From Ruminococcus sp. (GTDB lineage: Bacteria > Bacillota > Clostridia > Oscillospirales > Acutalibacteraceae): a stretch of 7,301 nt of DNA. Location: NCBI GenBank assembly GCA_023667385.1, contig JAMPAE010000071.1, positions 1-7,301 of the forward strand, written 5' to 3'. Shown one piece after another: positions 1 to 5,975 of this stretch. The notes under the pieces were generated by a model, which was not told the DNA's origin, ran no database searches, and worked only from the letters and a program-made list of their open reading frames with translations. Every line of letters starts with the position of its first letter. Position 1 is the stretch's first letter. The position numbers were made by a program, and so were the translations under genes.

Positions 1-62
1 TGATTATAATAACACAACGTTTTTCTGTTTGCAAGGTGAATAATAAAAGTTTTAGTGTGTAA

Positions 63-97
63 CAAAGCAGTGCACTCATGGAGAATGCACTGCTTTG
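63..97 (-). terminator. Stem-loop at the 3' end of the ABC transporter operon
   Basis: A perfect 12-bp inverted repeat (CAAAGCAGTGCA at 63-74, TGCACTGCTTTG at 86-97) with an 11-base loop starts 22 bases beyond the lipoprotein stop codon, in the sense of the minus-strand operon. The loop can pair further (CTC/GAG). After the stem the minus-strand transcript reads GTTACACACTAAAAC and only later TTTTATT, so a proper U-tract is missing. It is either a weak intrinsic terminator or a 3'-end stabilising stem. No other gene lies between it and the window start; positions 1-62 are AT-rich with nothing recognisable. Confidence 0.55.
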
Positions 98-119
98 CCC
101 GGAAAATGTGTTGGAGATG

Positions 120-563
120 TTATTTTACAACTTCACTGTGTTCAAGGGCGGCGGTGAATCCGTGCTCTTTGTCACCGTTGATCACAATTACGTATGACTT
201 GCCGTATTCGGCGTTTATTTCAACCTTGTTGGTTGTGCCTTGCTCGTGAGTATCGTTTTCTCCATATGGTGAAAAATCCATCACAAGCTTTGACACATCG
301 CCGCCGTCAAAATAATCCTTGGTCAGAACGGTTTCATAAACTCTGTCGGCAGTGAGCTTGTTGTGGTCTTGGTCTGCAACGGCACCCATACCATAGGATT
401 TATCGCCGATATAAGTTGAATAATAGACCTGATAGATGTCCTCGCAATCACATCTGATTCCGATTGTGACTGCATTCGGGTTCGGTTTTTCTTCACCGCC
501 TGCGCAGCCGAAAAGTGTTGTTATCATTGCGAGAGCGCAAAACAATCCGATGAATTTTTTCAT
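120..563 (-). CDS. Small putative lipoprotein of the ABC transporter operon
   Basis: 147-aa secreted protein of unknown family. Residues 1-20 form a lipoprotein signal peptide: MKK, a hydrophobic stretch, then the lipobox L17-F-G-C20, so C20 should be lipidated and the rest anchored on the outer face of the membrane. The mature part begins with a flexible AGGEEKPNPN linker and is then acidic and rich in Tyr, Val and Thr, with a RCDC cysteine pair near residues 35-38, suggesting a small beta-rich domain; this fold is inferred. I chose the ATG at 561-563 over the upstream in-frame ATG at 620 because it gives a clean signal peptide and is preceded by an AGGAAGG ribosome binding site. It is the last gene of the minus-strand operon, 29 bases after the preceding stop. 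It may bind or present the substrate of the upstream transporter, or protect against it; no sequence feature decides this. Confidence 0.8.
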   Translation of the reverse strand: MKKFIGLFCALAMITTLFGCAGGEEKPNPNAVTIGIRCDCEDIYQVYYSTYIGDKSYGMGAVADQDHNKLTADRVYETVLTKDYFDGGDVSKLVMDFSPYGENDTHEQGTTNKVEINAEYGKSYVIVINGDKEHGFTAALEHSEVVK

Positions 564-592
564 AGTGCTTTCCTTCCTTTCGTGAAATAATG

Positions 593-979
593 TTAGTTTG
601 GCGAATCGGATTTCATCCACTTGCCACTGCTATAAATATAATATTGCTTTCCCGTGTCGGAACTATCTGCAACAATGTTGTTTTCGGCGTCAATGTTAAC
701 CGAGTTAAAATCCCAAGCACGCCAGCTTTCTTTGCATTCGAACACGGTTTTATCCGATTTATCCTTTACGGTAAACGTGACATTATCATCAATCTTCGGA
801 ACAATTGTATATTCATTGCTCGATAAAACCCAGCCAGATACATCAGGTTTAGATTTTATTATTTCGTGGTGAACGCCGACGAAGATCACATATGTGCATA
901 ATACTGACACAATGCAAAGCATTGCTGCGCCGCAGAGCGAAATTGCTGCTATTTTAATTGTTTTCTGTTTCTTTGTCAT
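593..979 (-). CDS. Membrane-anchored hypothetical protein following the permease
   Basis: 128-aa protein I cannot assign to a named family. It has a short basic N-terminus (MTKKQKTIK), one membrane helix at about residues 10-36, and an extracytoplasmic domain of about 90 residues with aromatic and acidic stretches (SGWVLSSNEYT, ESWRAWDF, a YYIYSSGKW motif near the C-terminus). The ATG at 977-979 lies 2 bases after the permease stop. A GTG at 983-985 overlapping that stop as GTGA would add two residues. Neither has a strong ribosome binding site, so translation is probably coupled to the permease. Position directly behind the permease and ahead of a lipoprotein suggests an accessory subunit on the outer face, as is common for small proteins encoded with FtsX-like transporters. 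That role is inferred from position only. Confidence 0.75.
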   Translation of the reverse strand: MTKKQKTIKIAAISLCGAAMLCIVSVLCTYVIFVGVHHEIIKSKPDVSGWVLSSNEYTIVPKIDDNVTFTVKDKSDKTVFECKESWRAWDFNSVNIDAENNIVADSSDTGKQYYIYSSGKWMKSDSPN

Positions 980-981
980 AA

Positions 982-3690
982 TCACAGGTTCTCGTTCTTC
1001 AATGCGTCAATCGGGTTGTCTTTTTTGATTTTTTGCATTGAGTAAATCATGCTGGCAAACACAACGGCAAACACGCTGATGATTGCAACAACAAAGCTTG
1101 CCCAAGGAATATAGAACTCAAACTCCATTCCGCTTGAATCTGTTACCCAATAAATTGCATAAGTTGTCAGGACCGAGAACGGCAAGCCGAACAGCAGGCT
1201 CTTGAATCCGTAAAGCAGTGATTCAAAGTTCATCATGCGGTTGAAGCCTTTCGGCGTCATGCCAACCGATTTGAGCATTGCAAACTCACGGCGTCGAAGC
1301 CCAATGTTGGTTGAAATTGTGTTGAACACGTTTGCTGCGGCAATGAGTGAAATGAGGGTGATGAAACCGTAGGAGAACACTCTGATGATGGTTACAAGCG
1401 AGCGCATCTGCTGCATTGACTCGGCATAGTTAAAAACTCCGACCTCGTTCTCAATGTTTTTCTCTTGCAAAAGGTTGTTCATCTGCTCCTCAGCTTTGAC
1501 GGGGTCATCAGCTTTGAAATACATTTCACTCAAGCCGTTGCAATCATTGAAGCCGACACTTTTTCTTGCACTTTTCGGATAGATCACTGCTGTTTGTCCC
1601 GGAATGAAATATGGTGCTTCATCTTTAATTTTGGCACCGATTGTGATGGTCTGAATCTTGCCGCCACACTCACTTTCTTCAACCGTGATTGTGTCATCAT
1701 AATCAGAGATTTCTTCGTTATACTTTTCGAATTTGTAATATACTTTGCCGTCCTTCACCTCAAGGCCATAGACAGAATAAAATTCATATCCTTTATAGTC
1801 TGCGCCTGAATAATAGCGTGTTTCAATGTCAGCAGGGTATTTTTCAAAATTAAAGATGCTTGTCAGGTAGTGACGAAGCTTGTTGTTTTCATCATATTGC
1901 TCCATCGAAACGTTATCGAAAAGTAATGCCATCGGCTTATCCTTATTCATAAAATCGCTTTCTTTAAGTCCGTTATCAACAAGGAGCTTTTTAAATTCTG
2001 AATCCTCAATGAACATAATGTCAATATTAGGTTCCTGAAAATCAGACTCAACAATTCCAACTGCTCTTTGAATGTCAAGATATTCCTGATTCATGTCGCT
2101 GCTTTTGATGAAGAATGACTGCCTTAAATGTTCAACAATGGCACTTTCATTAACACCGGCAACTGAGCTCAAATCTTTATAAAGTGCTTCGGTTTTTTCA
2201 TCATCAAAAGATGCATCAACGGAGATGTCATAATCACGCATTGCCGCACCACGCTCATATTCAAACGATTTTGCAAAATAGGAACAGAAAGAAGATGCCG
2301 TGATGAAAAGAACAATGCTTACAAACAGTGAAAGAACCGTTGTGCGGTATCTTTTTTTGTTGCGTTTGAAGTTCTTGCTTGCAATCATACCCTCAAAGCC
2401 AAAGAGTTTATATGTCAGTTTAGATGTTTTAACATTTCTTGCTTTTGTGTTGATGTCTGCCGACTGTCTGATTGCTTCAATGGCAGTGATTCTGATTGCT
2501 CGTTTTGCAGGGATATAAGCTGAAATGAATGTTGTGAGAATACTTATCAATGCTGCTGCAACCAAAGCGATTGGTGCAAAGTGAAACGTCATGGAAAGCC
2601 CCTCAATGTCCCTGCTGAGGAAAGAGTCGAACTTATCACCAAGACACGCAAACGTGATTGCGATGCCTGCGCAGCCTGAAATCAAGCCGAACGGAACAGC
2701 AATCAGGCTCAGCACTCCTGCTTCAAAATAAACAGAATGCATCATCTGCTTTTTGGTTGCGCCGATTGATTTGAGCAATCCGAACTGCTTCGTTCTTTCA
2801 CTGACGGAAATTGAAAAAGAGTTGTAAATCAATGAGATTGAGCCAAACATGATGAGCAGAATCAAAATTGCGCCAAAGCCATAAAGCAAAATCATCAGAC
2901 CGTCATCAAGTGTAACGCCGCTGTAATTGAGGTAAGCTGAATTGATGTTGGGATCACCATATGCCGAGCCACGTTGCGAGATGAAACTTTTAACATTTCT
3001 TATATGCCTTGTTGTGATGAACACGCTTGAATTCGCAGCATCATCTTTTGAGGCAACTGTATAGGCAGTATATCCCGGGGCATCATACGGTTCAACTTCT
3101 AATGGAGGTCTGTTGCTTAAACCAACAACGGTGTATGTCTTTTTGACGGTATCAGTCAGTTTTTCTTCATCTGTCAGCATCTGGTTTTGCCAGAATGTAT
3201 AGCCGTCACTTACTCTTTGACCGACATCAAGTTCGAGTGTATCACCAAGTTTGACATTAACATCGCCGTTACTGTTGACATGACCGCTTACAACGATTTC
3301 GTTTTCATTTTCGGGAAGCCGTCCGCTTATTAAGCCAATTGGCACAAGATCGGTATACTTATCATCCATACCTGCAATGAAAAGATAAGGCTTGCCGTCA
3401 TTGCTGCTTCCGATGTTTGCGTAGCCGACGCTCTGAAGAACGCCTACATCTTTGACTTCGGCATCGTTGCGTATTTTGCCGAGCGTATCTTTATCAACGT
3501 TATCGTAGCCGATATAATATGAGCCTGTTGTTTTGGCGGTATAGTTAAGCATATAATTTTGAGCACTGACGAGCGCTTCGGTTGTTGCGGTGAACATTGC
3601 AACGGAAAGAATGATTCCGATGATTGTTACAATTGTTCTTGTTTTGTTCTTTTTAAGGCTTTGCAGCGTATATCTACGAAAAATGTTCAT
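982..3690 (-). CDS. ABC transporter permease with two FtsX domains
   Basis: 902-aa integral membrane protein of the MacB/FtsX superfamily, built as a duplicated unit. Half 1: TM1 about 19-40, extracellular domain about 41-265, then TM2-TM4 about 266-290, 322-350 and 372-395. Half 2: TM5 about 450-472, extracellular domain about 473-766, then TM6-TM8 about 767-791, 823-850 and 861-884. Each half carries the FtsX signature after its second helix (FGLLKSIGATKKQM and FAMLKSVGMTPKGF) and ends with the usual amphipathic tail (AIRITAIEAIRQS, NPIDALKNENL). These proteins do not form a classical channel; they pass ATP-driven movement to extracytoplasmic domains to expel lipids, peptides or antimicrobials, or to drive cell wall enzymes. 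The two large domains of about 225 and 295 residues differ from BceB, which has a single large loop. The start has a GAGGTGAT ribosome binding site in the 12-base gap after the ATPase. The substrate is unknown. Confidence 0.93.
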   Translation of the reverse strand: MNIFRRYTLQSLKKNKTRTIVTIIGIILSVAMFTATTEALVSAQNYMLNYTAKTTGSYYIGYDNVDKDTLGKIRNDAEVKDVGVLQSVGYANIGSSNDGKPYLFIAGMDDKYTDLVPIGLISGRLPENENEIVVSGHVNSNGDVNVKLGDTLELDVGQRVSDGYTFWQNQMLTDEEKLTDTVKKTYTVVGLSNRPPLEVEPYDAPGYTAYTVASKDDAANSSVFITTRHIRNVKSFISQRGSAYGDPNINSAYLNYSGVTLDDGLMILLYGFGAILILLIMFGSISLIYNSFSISVSERTKQFGLLKSIGATKKQMMHSVYFEAGVLSLIAVPFGLISGCAGIAITFACLGDKFDSFLSRDIEGLSMTFHFAPIALVAAALISILTTFISAYIPAKRAIRITAIEAIRQSADINTKARNVKTSKLTYKLFGFEGMIASKNFKRNKKRYRTTVLSLFVSIVLFITASSFCSYFAKSFEYERGAAMRDYDISVDASFDDEKTEALYKDLSSVAGVNESAIVEHLRQSFFIKSSDMNQEYLDIQRAVGIVESDFQEPNIDIMFIEDSEFKKLLVDNGLKESDFMNKDKPMALLFDNVSMEQYDENNKLRHYLTSIFNFEKYPADIETRYYSGADYKGYEFYSVYGLEVKDGKVYYKFEKYNEEISDYDDTITVEESECGGKIQTITIGAKIKDEAPYFIPGQTAVIYPKSARKSVGFNDCNGLSEMYFKADDPVKAEEQMNNLLQEKNIENEVGVFNYAESMQQMRSLVTIIRVFSYGFITLISLIAAANVFNTISTNIGLRRREFAMLKSVGMTPKGFNRMMNFESLLYGFKSLLFGLPFSVLTTYAIYWVTDSSGMEFEFYIPWASFVVAIISVFAVVFASMIYSMQKIKKDNPIDALKNENL

Positions 3691-3702
3691 CTCATCACCT
3701 CA

Positions 3703-4383
3703 TTAGCGAACCATGTTGTCGCCTGCGATGTGACCGTCGGCGATGGTGATGATTCTGTCTGCCTGCAAGGCGATGTTTTCGTCATGAGTAATAACGATCA
3801 GCGTTTGATGATATTTTTTGTTGGATTCCTTGAGCAGGTCAATAATTTCCTGGCTGTTTTTCGAGTCAAGGTTACCTGTCGGCTCATCGGCAAGCACAAC
3901 TGACGGAGCATTCATCAGCGCCCTTCCAATTGAAACTCTTTGCTGCTGACCGCCTGAAAGCTCGTTCGGAAGATGCTTTTCCCTGCCTTTGAGCGAAAGC
4001 GTGGTGAGCAGATCATCAAGACGATCTTTATTGATTTTTCTGCTGTCCATCAAAACGGGAAGAGTGATGTTTTCAGTCACATTCAGCACAGGGATGAGGT
4101 TATAAAACTGATAGATCAAGCCAACCTGCCTGCGGCGGAAAATTGCAAGCTGTTCCTCGTTTTGCTCATAGACGTCCTGACCGTCAAGGAAAACCTTGCC
4201 GCTTGTGGGTCTGTCAACGCCGCCGAGAATATGAAGCAAGGTTGACTTGCCTGAGCCTGACGCACCGATGATTGCAAGGAACTGCCCTCTCGGAACAGAA
4301 AAGCTCACATCGTCAAGGGCCTTAACCTGATTTTCACCTTTGCCGTAAATTTTGCTGAGGTGTTCAATTTTCAAAATATCCAT
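3703..4383 (-). CDS. ABC transporter ATP-binding protein (MacB/LolD type)
   Basis: 226-aa cytoplasmic nucleotide-binding subunit that powers the adjacent permease. All motifs are intact: Walker A GASGSGKST at residues 40-48, Q-loop Gln92 (YQFYNLIP), signature LSGGQ at 142-146, Walker B VVLADE at 162-167 with catalytic Glu167, D-loop GNLDS at 170-174, and switch His200 (ITHDE). The sequence around the Q-loop and the DEPTGNLDS stretch place it in the MacB/LolD/BceA group that pairs with FtsX-like permeases, and the length is typical. I chose the ATG at 4381-4383 rather than the upstream in-frame ATG at 4422. It is preceded by a strong GAAAGGAG ribosome binding site, and family members start just before the IEHLSKIYG strand. 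It is the first gene of the minus-strand operon, 12 bases before the permease. Confidence 0.95.
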   Translation of the reverse strand: MDILKIEHLSKIYGKGENQVKALDDVSFSVPRGQFLAIIGASGSGKSTLLHILGGVDRPTSGKVFLDGQDVYEQNEEQLAIFRRRQVGLIYQFYNLIPVLNVTENITLPVLMDSRKINKDRLDDLLTTLSLKGREKHLPNELSGGQQQRVSIGRALMNAPSVVLADEPTGNLDSKNSQEIIDLLKESNKKYHQTLIVITHDENIALQADRIITIADGHIAGDNMVR

Positions 4384-4409
4384 AGTTGTGTTAACTCCTT
4401 TCAGATTGC

Positions 4410-4426
4410 GCTGATTGTTCATCAGC
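4410..4426 (-). other. Short leader hairpin upstream of the ATPase gene
   Basis: A perfect 6-bp inverted repeat (GCTGAT / ATCAGC) with a 5-base loop lies in the presumed 5' leader of the ABC operon, just upstream of the GAAAGGAG ribosome binding site. It is too short to be called a riboswitch or attenuator and may only stabilise the mRNA. Confidence 0.35.
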
Positions 4427-4439
4427 TTCTATGCTTCGT

Positions 4440-4462
4440 ATATTACAGCATTAAAGTGACAA
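4440..4462 (-). promoter_or_regulatory. Putative promoter of the ABC transporter operon
   Basis: On the minus strand a TAATAT box (4445-4440) is a fair -10 element. A 17-base spacer leaves only ACTGCA as -35, which is poor. The alternative is TTGTCA (4462-4457) with a 16-base spacer to a weak TACGAA. Either reading gives an imperfect promoter overlapped by the phased GTGAC repeats, as expected of a gene that needs an activator. The exact -10/-35 pair is uncertain. Confidence 0.4.
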
Positions 4463-4482
4463 TGCAGTGACTTGTTGGTGAC
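4456..4482. promoter_or_regulatory. Three 11-bp-phased direct repeats, probable response-regulator operator
   Basis: GTGAC (GTCAC on the minus strand) occurs at 4456-4460, 4467-4471 and 4478-4482, exactly 11 bp apart, followed in register by a degenerate copy GTCAT at 4489-4493. Direct repeats with an 11-bp period put identical half-sites on the same face of the helix, which is how OmpR/PhoB-family response regulators such as PhoP bind. The array lies 73-99 bases upstream of the ATPase start and overlaps the putative -35 region. No regulator or histidine kinase is encoded in the window, so the binding protein is inferred. Confidence 0.5.
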
Positions 4483-4561
4483 GGATTAGTCATAATTGAA
4501 GAATGTTTTTATATCTATCTCTTGGAAAAAGTTGCTTATCTTTCTTCGTGGTTGATTTAAC

Positions 4562-4743
4562 TTATTGACTCCATCCGTCACGGCTGTGCCGTGCCACCTA
4601 ATCTCGGCTGCCGCCTCGGTCGGTGCTTCTGCTGTGCAGAGGTCTCCACTGGAGACCCGCACCCTCAAAGAGGAAGGCTGATTGTTTTTCTTTGCGTGGC
4701 TCTCCATCCATATTTTAATTCCGCCCTCAGATTTTGTCAATCA
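4562..4743. repeat. Hairpin-rich intergenic element, probably a dispersed repeat
   Basis: This stretch is more GC-rich than its AT-rich flanks and packed with perfect short hairpins, each with a 3-base loop: CACGGC/GCCGTG (4579-4593), TCTGC/GCAGA (4628-4640), GGTCTCC/GGAGACC (4641-4657) and CCTC/GAGG (4663-4673). CGGC/GCCG (4605-4613) has a 1-base loop. GGTGC (4622-4626) and GCACC (4659-4663) enclose the two central hairpins, giving a branched fold. The ends carry ATTGAC (4564-4569) and GTCAAT (4736-4741), a possible short terminal inverted repeat. The CCGTCACGG...GCCGTGCCACC block resembles intergenic repeats I associate with gut Clostridia; this is from memory and not searched. Open frames across it are low-complexity by-products. 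It may be a MITE-like element, a structured RNA or a bidirectional insulator between the divergent operons. Confidence 0.55.
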
Positions 4744-4778
4744 GATGTGATAATTTTATCGCTCAACGGCATAAATTT

Positions 4779-4829
4779 ATAAAAAAACAGTAATTTTTTA
4801 TTGACAAACGATAAATCATGTGCTATACT
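4779..4829 (+). promoter_or_regulatory. Strong sigma-A promoter of the DUF2975/HTH operon
   Basis: The -35 box TTGACA (4801-4806) is perfect, the spacer is the ideal 17 bases, and the -10 box TATACT (4824-4829) differs from consensus at one base and is preceded by TGC, an extended -10. Immediately upstream are A-tract and T-tract runs (4781-4787 and 4794-4799), which look like an UP element. Transcription should start near 4836, leaving a leader of about 50 bases before the ribosome binding site-led ATG at 4889. Such a strong promoter in front of a regulator gene suggests repression, likely by the HTH protein itself. Confidence 0.88.
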
Positions 4830-4888
4830 CCCCTCATAATACAGAGGTAACACGTGGAGCGTTGCCCGAAAAACAAGGAGGAAAAATT

Positions 4889-5338
4889 ATGTATACTTCA
4901 AAAAAATCCGCAAAGTTAACTTTGGCAATTACTTTCATTTTCTGTGTTTTGCTGCTTTTGCTGATGATTATAGCTCGTCCGCTGCTTGAATGGTTCTACG
5001 GCAGCGAAAGGCAAACAACCATCAAAACTGTTATGACGGCTTTCTATTTTTGCTGCCCTGCCGCATGGGCTTCACTTGCAAGCATCATAAAGCTGCTTTT
5101 GAACATCATCAACGATAAAATCTTTATCACACAGAACGTTACCTGCATCAGAATCCTTTCATGGTGCTGTGCATTCGTCAGTCTCGTTTGCTTTTTTACA
5201 AGCTTCGTTTATGTGACTTTCTTCGTGTTTTTTGTGGTATCAATTGCGGCTGCATTCATGATGCTGATTTTGCGTGTTTTGAAAAACGTCATGGCACGAG
5301 CAACCGAAATACAAAACGAAAACGATTTAACTATATAA
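4889..5338 (+). CDS. DUF2975 family membrane protein
   Basis: 149-aa four-helix membrane protein with helices at about 10-31, 46-72, 86-108 and 109-130. It matches DUF2975 by length, topology, the conserved FITQNVTCIRILSWCC stretch after helix 2 (about residues 79-94) and the C-terminal NENDLTI tail. The biochemical function of DUF2975 is not known; it typically sits next to a small YozG-type HTH regulator, as here, and may sense an envelope signal or sequester the regulator, which is inference. The ATG at 4889 is preceded by a perfect AAGGAGG with 7-base spacing. The upstream in-frame ATG at 4820 lies inside the promoter and cannot be the start. First gene of the plus-strand operon; its stop overlaps the ribosome binding site of the next gene. 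Confidence 0.88.
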   Translation: MYTSKKSAKLTLAITFIFCVLLLLLMIIARPLLEWFYGSERQTTIKTVMTAFYFCCPAAWASLASIIKLLLNIINDKIFITQNVTCIRILSWCCAFVSLVCFFTSFVYVTFFVFFVVSIAAAFMMLILRVLKNVMARATEIQNENDLTI

Positions 5339-5349
5339 GGAGGACAACC

Positions 5350-5565
5350 ATGGCTATTATAGTAAACCTTGACGTTATGATGGCAAAAAGAAAAATGTCC
5401 TCCGGTGAGCTTGCTGAAAAAGTCGGCATCACTCAGGCTAACCTTTCCATTTTAAAAACGGGCAAGGCAAAAGCTGTTCGCTTTTCAACGCTTGAAAGCA
5501 TTTGCAAAGTCCTCGGATGTCAGCCGGGAGACATACTTGAATTTGTTGATGATGAGGAGAAATAA
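5350..5565 (+). CDS. YozG-type Cro/C1-family HTH transcriptional regulator
   Basis: 71-aa DNA-binding protein consisting almost only of a Cro/C1-like helix-turn-helix domain. The HTH core is at about residues 17-37 (SSGELAEKVGITQANLSILKTG), followed by the family-typical VRFSTLESICKVLGCQPGDILEF helices and a short acidic tail. The N-terminal IIVNLDVMMAKRKM strand-helix is typical of the small YozG/HTH_26 group. The ATG at 5350 has an AAGGAGG ribosome binding site (5337-5343) that overlaps the stop of the DUF2975 gene, so the two are coupled. A longer open frame starting at 5161 merely runs through the DUF2975 gene. Likely role: repressor or switch of the plus-strand operon, with the DUF2975 protein as its membrane partner. 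The pairing is established; the mechanism is inferred. Confidence 0.92.
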   Translation: MAIIVNLDVMMAKRKMSSGELAEKVGITQANLSILKTGKAKAVRFSTLESICKVLGCQPGDILEFVDDEEK

Positions 5566-5567
5566 CA

Positions 5568-5975
5568 ATGAACAAGCATAAGCACATTAAGCGATTTCTT
5601 GCTCTATTTTTAAGTCTGATGTTCATTTTCATAATCTTACCGTATATAGTTGTTGAGTTTAACACATTACTTTTTAAGTCAGAGTTTGCGAATTTATATA
5701 CGCAGGCATGGGAGATGGAACATCTGGAAGAATCCGACACTTATTGCAAAGTTTTTTTGAAAACATCTCAAAAAGCAAAAATATTTTACGCAACCGAAAC
5801 AAATACATTTATGTTCTGTTTCAACAAAAATTCATCCGAAGAGTGGAAACTCGAAAATCACGAATGTTTATGGTCAAAACAAGGCAGTGCATCAAATTTT
5901 TCTTATCCATTCTATAAAGTCAAAGGCCCTTGGAACGTATATTTTTCATCAGACTACAGAGAGGACACGGCATGA
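5568..5975 (+). CDS. Single-pass membrane protein of unknown function, MNKHKHIKRFL leader
   Basis: 135-aa protein I do not recognise. A strongly basic N-terminus (MNKHKHIKRF) leads into one hydrophobic helix at about 10-32, so the remaining about 100 residues should lie outside the membrane, anchored by an uncleaved signal. That part is rich in Phe, Tyr, Trp, Lys and Ser, with three cysteines, and ends in a WNVYFSSDYRED stretch. The ATG lies 2 bases after the HTH gene stop, with GAGGAG of that gene as ribosome binding site. The stop overlaps the next start as ATGA, so translation is coupled on both sides. The first ten codons are clearly related to those of the next gene, suggesting duplication of the leader. 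Role unknown; an envelope or immunity-like role would be a guess from position. Confidence 0.75.
   Translation: MNKHKHIKRFLALFLSLMFIFIILPYIVVEFNTLLFKSEFANLYTQAWEMEHLEESDTYCKVFLKTSQKAKIFYATETNTFMFCFNKNSSEEWKLENHECLWSKQGSASNFSYPFYKVKGPWNVYFSSDYREDTA

Noticed and set aside
4486..4740. Minus-strand open frame of 84 codons across the intergenic element
   Set aside because: It follows the hairpin repeats, lacks a ribosome binding site, and has low-complexity Ala/Glu/Arg composition set by the repeat. Similar spurious frames are expected wherever this element occurs.
4591..4782. Plus-strand open frame of 63 codons in the intergenic element
   Set aside because: No ribosome binding site, Cys-rich repeat-derived composition, and it ends just upstream of the real promoter.
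4820..4888. Upstream start for the DUF2975 protein at 4820
   Set aside because: That ATG... codon lies within the promoter spacer and -10 region, so it would not be on the transcript; the AAGGAGG site points to 4889.
4840..4888. Riboswitch or attenuator in the leader of the DUF2975 gene
   Set aside because: The leader is only about 50 bases and shows no convincing stem or known aptamer core.
5161..5349. N-terminal extension of the HTH protein
   Set aside because: The extra residues are a frame-shifted reading of the DUF2975 gene; the AAGGAGG-led ATG at 5350 gives the normal family length.
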